This document shows positions 11,201 to 19,425 of a stretch of 64,000 nucleotides of DNA, piece after piece. The translations under genes and the position numbers were made by a program. The DNA comes from Gemmatimonadota bacterium (lineage in GTDB: Bacteria > Gemmatimonadota > Gemmatimonadetes > Gemmatimonadales > Gemmatimonadaceae). The notes under the pieces are model-generated. The model was given only the letters and a program-made list of their open reading frames with translations, did no database searches and was not told the DNA's origin. The stretch lies in assembly GCA_028287305.1 (NCBI GenBank), contig JAQBPX010000032.1, positions 207,445 through 271,444 of the forward strand, written 5' to 3'. Each line of letters starts with the position of its first letter. Within the stretch, counting starts at the first letter, position 1.

Positions 11201-13795
11201 CCGCCAATCCTGCCCGCGCGGCGGGCGCGCCGCCGCGAACAGCAAGGGCACGAGCCACGGCGCGCTGGACGCAATGAGGGCGACCAGCGTCCACACGTAC
11301 CAGTGTCCCGGCAGCACGGTCCAGCCCGCAAGGAGCAGCGCGAGCAGCGCAAGGGGGTTCAGGCTCCGGCGCAGGTTGTCGGCGATCTTCCAGCGCGAGA
11401 GCGCGGAAAGGGGCGCCGGCGCCGCGCCCGCGTTGCCCGGCGCCGCGCTCGACGCCAGCCATCGCAGCAGCTGCCAGTCACCGCGGATCCAGCGATGCGC
11501 GCGGCGGGTGGACGTCAGGTAGCGCGTGGGGTAGTCGTCGAACACCTCGACGTCGGTCACGAGCCCGGCGCGGGCGAACGCGCCCTCGATCAGGTCGTGG
11601 CTGAGGAGCGTGTTCTCGGGAAAGCGGCCCGCCGTCGCCTGGCGAAACACCTCCACGTCGTAGATGCCCTTGCCGGTGAAGGTTCCCTCGCCGAACAGGT
11701 CCTGGTAGACGTCGGACACCGCGGTGGTGTACGGGTCCACGCCCGGATGGCCGGAGTACACGGCCGCGAAGCGGGACTCGCTGGCGCTCGCGAGCGAGAC
11801 GCTGACACGCGGTTGCAGGATGCCGTAGCCGCGCACCACGCGCCCCACCGCGGGATCGAACTCCGCGCGGTTGAGCGGATGCGCGATGGTGCCGATCAGC
11901 GCGGCAGCGGCGCCGCGCGGCAGCACCGTGTCGCTGTCGAGCGTGATGACGAAGCGCACGGTGCGCAGCCACTCCATCTCGCCCTCCACCACCGAGAAGG
12001 CGTGCGGCTCGGCCCCCGCGACCAGCGCGTTGAACTCCACGAGCTTGCCGCGCTTGCGCTCCCAGCCCATCCAGCTGTCGTCGGCGGCGTTCCAGCGACG
12101 CGCGCGATGCAGCAGGCAGAAGGGACGATCGCCCGTCTCGGGGTCGAGGTACTCCGCGTTGAGCGCCTCGATCCCCGCGCGGGCCGCCTCGACGATTGCC
12201 GCGTCGCCCTCGGTGGTCTCGGTGGCGGCATCCAGCAGGTCGGTGAGGAGCGCGAAGCGAACCTGCCGATCGCGGTTCGCCAGGTACTGCACCTCGATGT
12301 GCTCGAGCGCGTGCTGCACCGACTCCACGCTCGGCACGAGCAGCGGCACCACCACCGCGGTGCGGCTCTCGCGCGGCACGTATCGCTCGAAGTTGAGGCG
12401 TGGCAGCCGCGCCGGGGGCAGCACGAGGGGAACGAGCTGGTGCACGATCGCGATCGCGACGTCGATGGCGGGAAGCAGCACGACGAGTACGGCCACCACC
12501 CATGCGGCGGTGACAGCGCGCTGGTCGTCCAGCGGTGAGAGCAGCGCCGCGAGCGAGGCAACCGCGAGCGCGAAGAGGGCGCCGAAATACGAGCGGCTCG
12601 GGTGCGCCTGGATCCACTTGCGCGCACGCTCGCCCACGCGAGGATGGAAGCCGAGCGCCTGCTCGAGCGCCGGGGTTCCCTCGTCGACCAGGTGGTATCC
12701 GACATGTCCTTCCCGCGCAGCCGGCCCGTGCGCGGCGGCTGCGGCCTTCGCGAGGGCAATCGCGTCGCGCGCGACGTGGGTCTCCTCGCGATTTGCGCCC
12801 CGCGCGATTCGCTCCACTGCGTGGCGATACCGGTCGCGCGTGGCGCGCGTCATCCTGCCGTACGTGCCCGATGGATCCCTGCGCAGGATCGCCTCGGTCG
12901 CACTGGCGCGCTCCACGAAGCCTACCCAGTCGATGGTCGTGAGGGCGCGGAGGCTCGCGATGGAGTTCGCCATCACGTGCTGCGTGAGCGCCGACTGCTG
13001 CAGCGACCGCTGGGCGGCCTCCTCTGCGCTCATGCCGTGCTCGGCCACCACCTGCTCGAGCCAGAGCAGCGGGGTGAAGTCGGAGCGTCGGCGGCGCACC
13101 TGCTGCAGGAATCGCGTGAGGAACGCCGGCGTGAGCTTCGGTCCCTCGTGCACGAAGGCGAACAGTCCCTCCGCCTCCGCCTCCGGCGTCGGGCCGTCGA
13201 CCAGCCGCGTGACCCATTCGTCAGCGAGCTTCCGGTCGGCCACGTCGCGCGAGGCACGACGCGCCATGCGTCGCACGTTCTCCAGGTATCCGAGCCGCAG
13301 CATGGCCGGGATCGCCCAGAGCTCGCCCATGGTGAGCTCCGTAACGCTCTGGTACTCACCGATCATCAGCCCCACGCTCTGCTCGTCGAGGCGGCCGTCA
13401 GTGTGCGCGATCAGCTCGATGACGATCGCGTAGATGCGTGGGTGGCCCGCAAAGGTGCCGTCGCCGGCAAGCTTTGGAAGCTCGTGGTAGTAGTCGGCCG
13501 GAAGGGTGGCGCGGATCTCGGGGACCTGCTCGAGGACCACGAAGAAGTTGTCGAGCAGCCAGGCGCCGGCGGGGCTGACCTCGATCCCACTGGCGGCCGC
13601 CGCGAGCAGCGTCTTGCGCGCGTCGATGAGGGCCTGCTCCGTCTCGGAGAGGCGGGAGAGCAGGGGACCCCGGTCGCGTCGTGCGAACCAGCCGGGCTGG
13701 CTGGCCGGAGAGAGCACGTGCTGCGTCGCGAGCGTCCTGGCGTGCTCGGCCAGGCGAGTGGCGCCAAATACCGGTCCAGCCACGTGCGTCGGCAT
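5276..13795 (-). CDS. ndvB: Cyclic beta-1,2-glucan synthase (GT84-GH94 multidomain)
   Basis: A 2839-residue protein, matching the length of NdvB/ChvB/Cgs enzymes that polymerise beta-1,2-glucan from UDP-glucose and cyclise it. Order seen: a soluble N-terminal region; two membrane helices near residues 405-455; a GT2-like glucosyltransferase core with a DSD motif near residue 619, then FPENTLLSHDL and HRWIRGDWQLL; further membrane pairs near 812-855 and 933-990; a glycoamylase-like region (about 1000-1500); and two GH94-type beta-sandwich segments followed by the (alpha/alpha)6 phosphorylase-like domain with GAGDWNDGMNRVG near residue 2520. The frame is open to 13960, but LAEHARTLA after MPTHVAGPVFG matches a natural N-terminus. 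It diverges from phosphoketolase. The product is probably a periplasmic glucan; no export gene (ndvA) is in the window. Confidence 0.92.
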   Translation of the reverse strand: MPTHVAGPVFGATRLAEHARTLATQHVLSPASQPGWFARRDRGPLLSRLSETEQALIDARKTLLAAAASGIEVSPAGAWLLDNFFVVLEQVPEIRATLPADYYHELPKLAGDGTFAGHPRIYAIVIELIAHTDGRLDEQSVGLMIGEYQSVTELTMGELWAIPAMLRLGYLENVRRMARRASRDVADRKLADEWVTRLVDGPTPEAEAEGLFAFVHEGPKLTPAFLTRFLQQVRRRRSDFTPLLWLEQVVAEHGMSAEEAAQRSLQQSALTQHVMANSIASLRALTTIDWVGFVERASATEAILRRDPSGTYGRMTRATRDRYRHAVERIARGANREETHVARDAIALAKAAAAAHGPAAREGHVGYHLVDEGTPALEQALGFHPRVGERARKWIQAHPSRSYFGALFALAVASLAALLSPLDDQRAVTAAWVVAVLVVLLPAIDVAIAIVHQLVPLVLPPARLPRLNFERYVPRESRTAVVVPLLVPSVESVQHALEHIEVQYLANRDRQVRFALLTDLLDAATETTEGDAAIVEAARAGIEALNAEYLDPETGDRPFCLLHRARRWNAADDSWMGWERKRGKLVEFNALVAGAEPHAFSVVEGEMEWLRTVRFVITLDSDTVLPRGAAAALIGTIAHPLNRAEFDPAVGRVVRGYGILQPRVSVSLASASESRFAAVYSGHPGVDPYTTAVSDVYQDLFGEGTFTGKGIYDVEVFRQATAGRFPENTLLSHDLIEGAFARAGLVTDVEVFDDYPTRYLTSTRRAHRWIRGDWQLLRWLASSAAPGNAGAAPAPLSALSRWKIADNLRRSLNPLALLALLLAGWTVLPGHWYVWTLVALIASSAPWLVPLLFAAARPPRGQDWRAYYTALGHDASRAALQFALSVVFLPDQVLLVADAAGRTIARLLRGRRRMLEWQTASQAEGTTGHSRGSVWQRMWEGVLLGLAILAVVSWYTTAHAGRAVTLPGAGAFALIALAWLLAPEVAIVLSAPLVRRTHELRPEQRAAVLRYALRHWRYFDRFVTAESQGLVADNFQETPEPIIAQRTSPTNIGLQLLATMSAWDLGFLSRGEMLGRLERALDAMDRMPRLQGHFYNWYALDELRVLDPPYVSTVDSGNLAGHLLALAQGCLAIADDPLDDDRTWTVLDTVGVSRPARGTPVNSNVPWVGERIVAYQSAVLEVRRRAGPGERSAEEAATAVWARQRLDAAAEELAHLQLDAEEEARCSLREVASHSPNAAALVARLDAVAQRARTFAMAMDFRLLYEPKRRLFAIGYDARSGRLDESSYDLLASEARLASFIAIAKGDASAEHWFRLSRSLTVSDGATALVSWSGSMFEYLMPLLVMPARPFSLLDQTCQAAVQRQVAYGRARGVPWGISESAYNVRDRHDTYQYRAFGVPDLGLKRGLASELVVAPYATALASTVDPQSAMRNFAELEHQGALGAYGFYDALDYTRVEPGKAVSVVRNYMAHHVGMTLVALDNALSRDPGESDGTWQRRFMADAAVRAAALLLDERVPRHYVPRPAQSDIPEEVPASTRAQISVHEVDTPNTPEPHVALLGGNAYSVLLTNAGSGRSRAHGIDVLRWRADGTRDDTGQWIYIKDLTAGTVWSAGYQPVRAEGSSYQVTFATDRVVYSRRDGAVETRTEVVVIASEQAEVRRVTLVNRSSVAREIELTSYGEVVLTSPDADRAHQSFQKLFIETEWVKGNTLLASRRPRASTEARAWCAHVVATGAERVGDVGCETDRARFIGRGRTSRAPHALDDGVELSGTVGAVLDPIVALRVKVRIEAGRSAIVAFTTAVAPTRAAAIELGDRYCDVASAERAMRIARTEAEVELRDLDVAAEDVALYQELAGALLFPHEALRAPEAERALVKRAQSDLWSQGISGDLPIVLATIRTPAGIPSIRQLLLAHRYWRTKGIRSDLVILNAKPHSYAQELHDQLVAMAMASSEGAALEQPGGVFIRRADVISPEDIAQLRAVARVHIICDGVGLGGIVAANIQDFEEHTAQRPAAPRAPSTPALTSIARGTPAAESVHANGYGSLTAKNDYSIAVAGGRVPPAPWANVIANPVAGFCVTERGGGFAWAENSYFFRLTPWFNDPVSDPAGEVLYLQDVATGSTWTPTPGPAAAVGDARDAPGYDVTHAPGITTFAHERDGIATLLSMAVPPSDPVKITTLRITNTGTVERTLSLTSYVEWALGADREQTRHHLHTRHDDATGAILAQNFYGADFGGHVGFSWISEPVESFTARRDHFIGRNGDLIAPAALGPEPLSGEAGAGFDPCAALRTSITLAPGEVREVVVLLGAAVGDDAVRRLIGLHGAPAQASASIASATNAWDARLSVITARTPDAEFDALFNRWSLYQALSCRMWGRSALYQSGGAYGFRDQLQDTMAFVHAEPSIAREHILRAASRQFREGDVQHWWHEPSGRGVRTRFSDDLAWLPYVAEHYVNISGDTAIWDEVVPFLEMRVLSPGEQETYDQPRVSEEKGTLYQHCVRALEHACTVGAHGLPLMGAGDWNDGMNRVGVDGKGESVWLAWFLCATLRRFAEHAEARRDVETATRCRERADAYVAAIEGTSWDGKWYRRAYFDDGAPLGSASSEECQIDALAQSWSVLSGAGDPARSRQAMASVNERLILDDARILMLLTPPFDKTTHDPGYIKGYLPGVRENGAQYTHAALWTALATIRLGDGDRAGELVSMLNPFSHSRTAEDVERYKVEPYVIAADVYAVAGQEGRGGWTWYTGSASWSYRVALEGVLGFDKRGDRLRLDPCIPRAWKEFSIDYRVGKSVYAIAVKNPAGVSRGVREVLVDGVAAADGSIALVDDGKRREVIVTLG

Positions 13796-13925
13796 CGTTG
13801 CAGCTGGGCAGCTTGGGGGAAAAGGTGCTCGTGCTCGTGGAAGGTAACGTACGGGAAGTGGCACAAGCAGTGCCTCATGGAGGGTGTCGCCCTCGCGACT
13901 CCCCTCCCGAAGTCTGGAGCACACA
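13796..13925. promoter_or_regulatory. Divergent intergenic region between glucan synthase and phosphoketolase
   Basis: These 130 bases must hold the promoters of two divergently transcribed genes, the glucan synthase (minus) and phosphoketolase (plus). The only clear element is a GGAG ribosome-binding site at 13916-13919, six bases before the phosphoketolase ATG at 13926. That site is the reason for rejecting the longer open frame that starts at 13884. No convincing -35/-10 pair was found by eye. Confidence 0.5.
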
Positions 13926-16280
13926 ATGGAAGCACTCGACGCCTGGTGGCGCGCGGCCAACTACCTCTCGGTTGGCCAGATCTACCTGCGCGGCAATGCC
14001 CTGCTTCGCGAGCGGCTGAGCCCTGCGCACGTGAAGACCCGGCTGCTGGGGCACTGGGGCACCACGCCCGGGCTCAACTTCGTCTACGCCCACATGAACC
14101 GGGTGATTCGCGAGCGCCAGGTGAATGCGATCTTCATCGCCGGCCCGGGGCATGGCGGTCCCGGAGTGGTGGCGAACAGCTACCTCGAGGGCACCTACAG
14201 CGAGGTGTATCCGGAAGTGTCGCGCGATGCCGAGGGGCTGAAGCGGCTCTTCACGCAATTCTCCTGGCCGGGAGGCATTCCCAGTCACGTGGCGGCAGAG
14301 ACTCCCGGCTCGATTCACGAGGGTGGCGAGCTTGGGTACGCGCTGGTGCACGCATTCGGCGCCGTGTTCGACAACCCGGGGTTGATCGCCTGCTGCGTGG
14401 TGGGTGACGGGGAAGCGGAGACGGGCCCGCTGGCCGCGAGCTGGCACTCGAACAAGTTCCTGAACGCGGCGCGCGACGGCGCCGTGCTGCCCGTGCTGCA
14501 CCTGAACGGCTACAAGATCGCGGGCCCCACGGTGCTCGCGCGCATCCCGAATGAGGAGCTCGTGGCGCTCATGCACGGCTACGGCTACGAGCCGCACTTC
14601 GTGGAGGGCCACGAGCCGTGGGCGATGCACGAGCTGATGGCCGCGACGCTCGACAGCTGCGTGGACCGGATACGCGAAATCCAGGAGGCGGCGCGCAGTG
14701 GCCGGCGCGTCTCGCGCGAGCGATGGCCGATGATCGTGCTGCGCTCGCCCAAGGGATGGACCGGCCCGAAGGTCGTGGACGGCAAGGCCGCCGAGGGATC
14801 GTTCCGCTCGCACCAGGTTCCGCTCGCCAACGTGGCGAGCAACCCTGAGCACCTCGCGCAGCTGGAAGCATGGATGCGCAGCTACCGTCCCGAGGAACTG
14901 TTCGACGAGCGAGGCGCCCTGCGAGGCGTCATCGCCGCGCTTGCGCCGCATGGCGACGCGCGGATGAGCGCCAACCCGCACGCGAATGGCGGGATGCTGC
15001 TTCGCGACCTGGTGATGCCCGACTATCGCTCCTACGCGGTGGCGGTGACGTCCCCGGGCGCTGCCGATGGCGAGGCCACGCGCGTGTTCGGGCAACTGCT
15101 GCGCGACGTGATGGCCCTGAACGCCGACGCCGCCAACTTCCGCGTGGTGGGCCCCGACGAGACGAGCTCCAACCGCCTCGACGCGCTCTTCGACGTGACG
15201 AATCGCATGTCTGCCGCCGAGGTCGAGCCGTCCGATGAGCACGTGGCCGCGGATGGCCGCGTGATGGAAGTGTTGAGCGAGCACCTCTGCCAGGGCTGGC
15301 TGGAGGGATACCTGCTCACCGGGCGCCACGGCCTGTTCTCCTGCTACGAGGCGTTCATCCACATCGTGGACTCGATGTTCAACCAGCACGCCAAGTGGCT
15401 CAACGCCTGCGCGAAGCTGCCCTGGCGCCGTGACATCGCATCGCTGAACTACCTGCTCACGTCACACGTGTGGCGCCAGGATCACAACGGCGCGAGCCAC
15501 CAGGATCCGGGCTTCCTCGATCACGTGGTGAACAAGAAGGCGGGAGTCGTGCGCGTGTACCTGCCGCCGGACGCGAACACGCTGCTCTCCGTGGGAGACC
15601 ACTGCCTGCGCAGCCGCAACTACGTGAACGTGATCGTCGCGGGCAAGCAGCCCGCTCCACAGTGGCTCGACATCGCGGCCGCCGAGGCACACTGCGCCGC
15701 GGGCCTGGGCGTGTGGGAGTGGGCGAGCACCGATGCCGGACGCAATCCCGACGTGGTGATGGCATGCGCCGGCGACGTGCCGACGCTGGAGTTGATGGCC
15801 GCCGTGGACCTGCTGCGCGCCAGGCTGCCATCGTTGCGCGTGCGCGTGGTGAACGTGGTGGACCTCATGGCGCTGCAGCCGGAGATCGAGCACTCACATG
15901 GGCTCAGTGACGACGCGTTCGACGAGATCTTCACGAGTGACCGCCCGATCATCTTCGCGTTTCACGGCTATCCCACGCTCATCCACCGGCTCACGTATCG
16001 CAGGCGCGGTCATGCGAACCTGCACGTCCGCGGCTTCAAGGAGGAGGGAACCACCACGACTCCCTTCGACATGACCGTGCGCAACACGATGGACCGGTTC
16101 AGCCTGGTGCTCGACGTGATCGCCCGCGTGCCCGGCCTGGATGCTGACGAAGGGGCCACGGCCCTCAAGTCGTACTGCGACGGGCGACTGGCCGAGCACG
16201 AGGACTTCATTCGCGAGACCGACGACGACATGCCGGACGTCCGCGACTGGCGCTGGGGCGTCAGTCCCTCGGCAGCGTGA
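13926..16280 (+). CDS. xfp: Phosphoketolase (xylulose-5-P / fructose-6-P)
   Basis: A 784-residue thiamine diphosphate enzyme that cleaves xylulose-5-phosphate or fructose-6-phosphate with inorganic phosphate to give acetyl phosphate plus glyceraldehyde-3-P or erythrose-4-P. Typical segments are [40 protein letters not shown], the ThDP-binding [20 protein letters not shown], and [18 protein letters not shown] in the central domain. Length and full colinearity fit bacterial Xfp/Xpk. The start is fixed by a GGAG six bases upstream. The last 20 bases overlap the end of the convergent histidine kinase gene. Acetate kinase lies 1.9 kb downstream on the same strand and would turn acetyl phosphate into acetate and ATP. 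Whether it prefers the C5 or C6 sugar cannot be told. Confidence 0.95.
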   Translation: MEALDAWWRAANYLSVGQIYLRGNALLRERLSPAHVKTRLLGHWGTTPGLNFVYAHMNRVIRERQVNAIFIAGPGHGGPGVVANSYLEGTYSEVYPEVSRDAEGLKRLFTQFSWPGGIPSHVAAETPGSIHEGGELGYALVHAFGAVFDNPGLIACCVVGDGEAETGPLAASWHSNKFLNAARDGAVLPVLHLNGYKIAGPTVLARIPNEELVALMHGYGYEPHFVEGHEPWAMHELMAATLDSCVDRIREIQEAARSGRRVSRERWPMIVLRSPKGWTGPKVVDGKAAEGSFRSHQVPLANVASNPEHLAQLEAWMRSYRPEELFDERGALRGVIAALAPHGDARMSANPHANGGMLLRDLVMPDYRSYAVAVTSPGAADGEATRVFGQLLRDVMALNADAANFRVVGPDETSSNRLDALFDVTNRMSAAEVEPSDEHVAADGRVMEVLSEHLCQGWLEGYLLTGRHGLFSCYEAFIHIVDSMFNQHAKWLNACAKLPWRRDIASLNYLLTSHVWRQDHNGASHQDPGFLDHVVNKKAGVVRVYLPPDANTLLSVGDHCLRSRNYVNVIVAGKQPAPQWLDIAAAEAHCAAGLGVWEWASTDAGRNPDVVMACAGDVPTLELMAAVDLLRARLPSLRVRVVNVVDLMALQPEIEHSHGLSDDAFDEIFTSDRPIIFAFHGYPTLIHRLTYRRRGHANLHVRGFKEEGTTTTPFDMTVRNTMDRFSLVLDVIARVPGLDADEGATALKSYCDGRLAEHEDFIRETDDDMPDVRDWRWGVSPSAA

Positions 16281-17961
16281 GCGTGAACGTCGAGCCCACC
16301 CCGGGCTTGCTGTGCACCGACAGCTCGCCACCCATGCCCCGGGCCAGCTCTCGGCTGATGGCGAGTCCGAGCCCGGTGCCTTCCTGGGAGCGCGCCAGGT
16401 CCGCGCTCACCTGCACGAACGCCTCGAACACCCGCTCGAGCTCCTCGGGGGCGATGCCGATGCCGCTGTCGCGCACCACGAAGCTGGTGGTGCGCGGGTC
16501 TGTGGTGCAGAAGAAGTCGATGCGGCCGCCGCGATCGGTGAACTTGATCGCATTGGAGAGGAGGTTCGCCAGCACCTGGCGCAGCTTCGAGCCATCGGCG
16601 AGCACCGAGACGTCCACGCTTGGCGTGTCCGACGTCAGCGACACGCCCTTTGCACGCGCTTGCGTGGCGAGCAGGGTTTCGGCGGCGGACATCGCGTCGC
16701 GAGCCGACACCCGCTGGGTGTCGAACGCCACGCCGCCGTTCTCGAGCTTCGCGTAATCGAGCACCTCGTTGATCAGGCCGAGGAGGTGACGCTGGCTCAC
16801 CGTGATGCGACGCAGGTCCTCGAGCTGCGCGGCCGTCACGGGGCCGCGGATGCCGAGGGAGAGCAGCTCGGCATAGCCACCGATGGCGTTGAGGGGCGTG
16901 CGCAGCTCGTGCGACATCACGTTGAGGAACTGGCCCTTGGTGCGACTCGCGGCCTCCGCTTCCCGCCGCGCCAGCACGGCGTCGGCTCGGGCGCGCTCGC
17001 TCTCGACGAGCAGCAACTCGATCGCGTGCCGGGCCAGCACGCGTTCGGTGACATCGGAGCCATGCGCCACCACTCCGTAACGCAACCCGCCAGCGTCCAG
17101 CATCGCGTGAAACACCACGTCCAGGTACCGCGCCTCCGGGGGCTTTCCGGCCTCGCGCTGGAGCAATGCCTCTACCTCATGACCGACCCAGGGCTCACCG
17201 CTTTCCATGACGAGCTCGATTTCCCTTACGAATCGCTGTCCCGCTCCCTCGGGCAACGCTCCGAGCAGGGAACAGCCGATGAGCTCACGGCGCCCCACCA
17301 GGTCCTGGAACGCCTCGTTGGCCGACTCGAATCGGAGGCTTGGCCCCACCATGATGGCGATGAAGCTCGGGGCGTGCTGAAACACGTCCACGATCCGGAT
17401 TCGCTCGACGCTCAGCTCGGCGAGTAGCTGCTCGCGCTCGAGCCCACTTCGAACGCGGGAGGTAGTCTCCTGCACGTGCACCAGCATGCCGCCGACGCTT
17501 CCCGCCTCGTCTCGCACGCAGGTGTAGGACACGGAGAACCACGCATCCTCGACCTGGCCCGACCGCGCCACCGGAAAGAGCGCATCCTCGATGAATACCG
17601 TGTCTTCCCGGTACACCTGCTCGTAGATGGGCGCGTTGATGTGCCAGACTTCGGGCCAGCATTCGCGAGTGGGCTGCCCAAGGCCTGCCGGGTGCTTGAG
17701 CCCCATCAGTTCGCGATAGCCGTCGTTGTATACCTGGATGTGCTCGGCTCCCCAGAGCACGATTGCGGGCCTGGGGCTGGCGAGCGCGATCTGTACCGAG
17801 GTGCGGAGGCTCTGCGGCCAATCGCTGATCCGTCCGAGCGGAGTGTCGCTCCAGTCGAACGAGCGGCAGCGCTCCCGCATCTCGCCCGCCCCGTCAAAGA
17901 GCGAGTCGCGGTGCGTGACGCGGTACTGCTCGATGGCGCCAGTCGCGTGCCTGCTGGACAT
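16261..17961 (-). CDS. PAS-domain sensor histidine kinase
   Basis: A 566-residue kinase with no membrane segment. It has an N-terminal PAS-like domain ([15 protein letters not shown], then [21 protein letters not shown]), a second PAS domain ([19 protein letters not shown]) near residues 190-310, a HisKA dimerisation domain with the phospho-acceptor His351 in [14 protein letters not shown], and a HATPase_c domain with N, G1 and G2 boxes ([26 protein letters not shown]). The start at 17961 is chosen because AAGG precedes it by seven bases; the frame is open to 18150. No response regulator is adjacent. The gene lies inside the xfp-ackA interval on the opposite strand, its 3' end overlapping xfp by 20 bases. 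A cytoplasmic signal is likely. Confidence 0.88.
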   Translation of the reverse strand: MSSRHATGAIEQYRVTHRDSLFDGAGEMRERCRSFDWSDTPLGRISDWPQSLRTSVQIALASPRPAIVLWGAEHIQVYNDGYRELMGLKHPAGLGQPTRECWPEVWHINAPIYEQVYREDTVFIEDALFPVARSGQVEDAWFSVSYTCVRDEAGSVGGMLVHVQETTSRVRSGLEREQLLAELSVERIRIVDVFQHAPSFIAIMVGPSLRFESANEAFQDLVGRRELIGCSLLGALPEGAGQRFVREIELVMESGEPWVGHEVEALLQREAGKPPEARYLDVVFHAMLDAGGLRYGVVAHGSDVTERVLARHAIELLLVESERARADAVLARREAEAASRTKGQFLNVMSHELRTPLNAIGGYAELLSLGIRGPVTAAQLEDLRRITVSQRHLLGLINEVLDYAKLENGGVAFDTQRVSARDAMSAAETLLATQARAKGVSLTSDTPSVDVSVLADGSKLRQVLANLLSNAIKFTDRGGRIDFFCTTDPRTTSFVVRDSGIGIAPEELERVFEAFVQVSADLARSQEGTGLGLAISRELARGMGGELSVHSKPGVGSTFTLTLPRD

Positions 17962-18065
17962 GCTTTCGCCTTGCGACGCGGGAGTGCCCGAGGTCTCGGG
18001 CCGCATTCGTACACAAGCAATATTGCACATGTACGCTTGCGCGCACAGTACGGAATCGCACCGAA

Positions 18066-18080
18066 TCGTACTAAGTACGA
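18066..18080. promoter_or_regulatory. 15-bp perfect dyad (candidate operator) between kinase gene and ackA
   Basis: TCGTACT-A-AGTACGA is a perfect inverted repeat with 7-base arms and a one-base centre. It lies in the 191-base divergent gap between the histidine kinase (start 17961) and ackA (start 18153). A related word, AGTACGGAA, occurs at about 18046-18055 and overlaps the sense of AGTACGAAA at 18074-18082. The position and symmetry suggest a regulator-binding site. No cognate regulator is identified. Confidence 0.45.
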
Positions 18081-18152
18081 AACGCACGTTCTTTCGGGCT
18101 GCCTGGAGGGCGCAAGCCTCCCCTTCCGCCCCTCCAGGGTTACCATCCAACC

Positions 18153-19397
18153 GTGAACATCCTCGTACTGAACGCCGGGTCGTCGTCCCTCAAGTTCCAG
18201 CTGATCGCCACCGACGAGGCGGCCATCGCCGGCGCGAGCGACCGCCGCCTGGCCAAGGGCATCGTGGAGCGCATCGGCGGCGAGGCGGTGATCTCGCTCT
18301 CGGCCGGCAGCGCCCGGGCCGAGACGCGCACGGCGGGCCTGAGGGACCACGCGGCAGCGGTCAGCTACGTGATCCACTGGCTTACGTCCAGCGAGTCCGG
18401 GGACGGTGCGCCGATCGCCCGGCTGGCCGACATCGAGGCGGTGGGGCACCGCATCGTGCATGGGGGTGAGAAGTTCACGCGCTCCACGCTCGTGACCGAC
18501 GACGTGCGGCTGCAGATCGAGCGGTTGATCGAGCTCGCGCCGCTCCACAACCCGCACAACCTGCGCGGCATCGCGGCCGCGAAGGCCGCGCTTGGCGATG
18601 GGGTGCCGCAGGTCGCGGTGTTCGACACCGCGTTCCACCAGTCCATTCCCGAGCGCGCGCACCTGTATGCGGTGCCCTACCAGTTCTATCGTCGATACGG
18701 CGTGCGTCGCTATGGCTTTCACGGCACCAGCCATCGCTACATCTCGTATCGCTATCGGCAGTTGACGGGCACGGCGCGCGCGGACACGCGCCTGATCACG
18801 CTGCACCTGGGGAACGGGGCGTCGGCCTGTGCCATCAGCGCGGGTGACTCGGTGGACACCTCGATGGGCTTCACGCCCCTCGAGGGGCTCGTGATGGGCA
18901 CGCGCTCCGGCGACCTGGACCCGGCGATCCTCGACTTCATCGCCACCAAGGAGGGGATGACCCTGCACGAGGTGGACTCGCTCCTCAACAAGCAGTCGGG
19001 GCTGCTCGGCGTGTCCGGCCTCACCGCGGACATGCGCGAGCTCCTGGCCGAAGCGAAGGAGAACGGCGATCGCCGCGCGCGGCTGGCCGTGGAGCTGTTC
19101 TGCTATCGCGTGAAGAAGTACATCGGGTCGTACATCGCCGCGATGAATGGGGTGACGGCAATCGCGTTCGCCGGCGGGATCGGTGAGAATTCGCCCGAGG
19201 TCCGGGCCATGGTGTGCGAGGGGCTCGACTGGCTCGGCATCAGCATGGACGTGGCGAAGAACGATGCAGCAGTGGGAACCGAGGTTCGCTTCGATGCGGA
19301 TGGCGCGCGCGTGCAGCTCTGGGTGATTCCCACCGACGAGGAACTGCTGATCGCGCGTGACACGTGGCGCGTGGTGACGGGGGCCGAGCTGCAGTGA
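18153..19397 (+). CDS. ackA: Acetate kinase
   Basis: A 414-residue acetate kinase of the ASKHA superfamily, interconverting acetyl phosphate + ADP and acetate + ATP. Diagnostic stretches are [13 protein letters not shown] at the N-terminus, [43 protein letters not shown] and [13 protein letters not shown], covering both halves of the active site. Translation starts at a GTG, because the family's N-terminal [12 protein letters not shown] block begins exactly there. It lies downstream of phosphoketolase on the same strand but is separated from it by an oppositely oriented kinase gene. It therefore probably has its own promoter in the divergent gap, which also contains a perfect 15-bp dyad. Confidence 0.96.
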   Translation: MNILVLNAGSSSLKFQLIATDEAAIAGASDRRLAKGIVERIGGEAVISLSAGSARAETRTAGLRDHAAAVSYVIHWLTSSESGDGAPIARLADIEAVGHRIVHGGEKFTRSTLVTDDVRLQIERLIELAPLHNPHNLRGIAAAKAALGDGVPQVAVFDTAFHQSIPERAHLYAVPYQFYRRYGVRRYGFHGTSHRYISYRYRQLTGTARADTRLITLHLGNGASACAISAGDSVDTSMGFTPLEGLVMGTRSGDLDPAILDFIATKEGMTLHEVDSLLNKQSGLLGVSGLTADMRELLAEAKENGDRRARLAVELFCYRVKKYIGSYIAAMNGVTAIAFAGGIGENSPEVRAMVCEGLDWLGISMDVAKNDAAVGTEVRFDADGARVQLWVIPTDEELLIARDTWRVVTGAELQ

Positions 19398-19417
19398 GGC
19401 AGTGACTGGGTGCTGCC
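19398..19417. terminator. Small hairpin between convergent ackA and kinase genes
   Basis: GGCAG and CTGCC can pair across a ten-base loop in the 28-base gap between the ackA stop and the stop of the convergent kinase gene at 19426. There is no clear T-run on either strand. It could serve as a weak bidirectional terminator. Confidence 0.3.
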
Positions 19418-19425
19418 CCGGGTGG

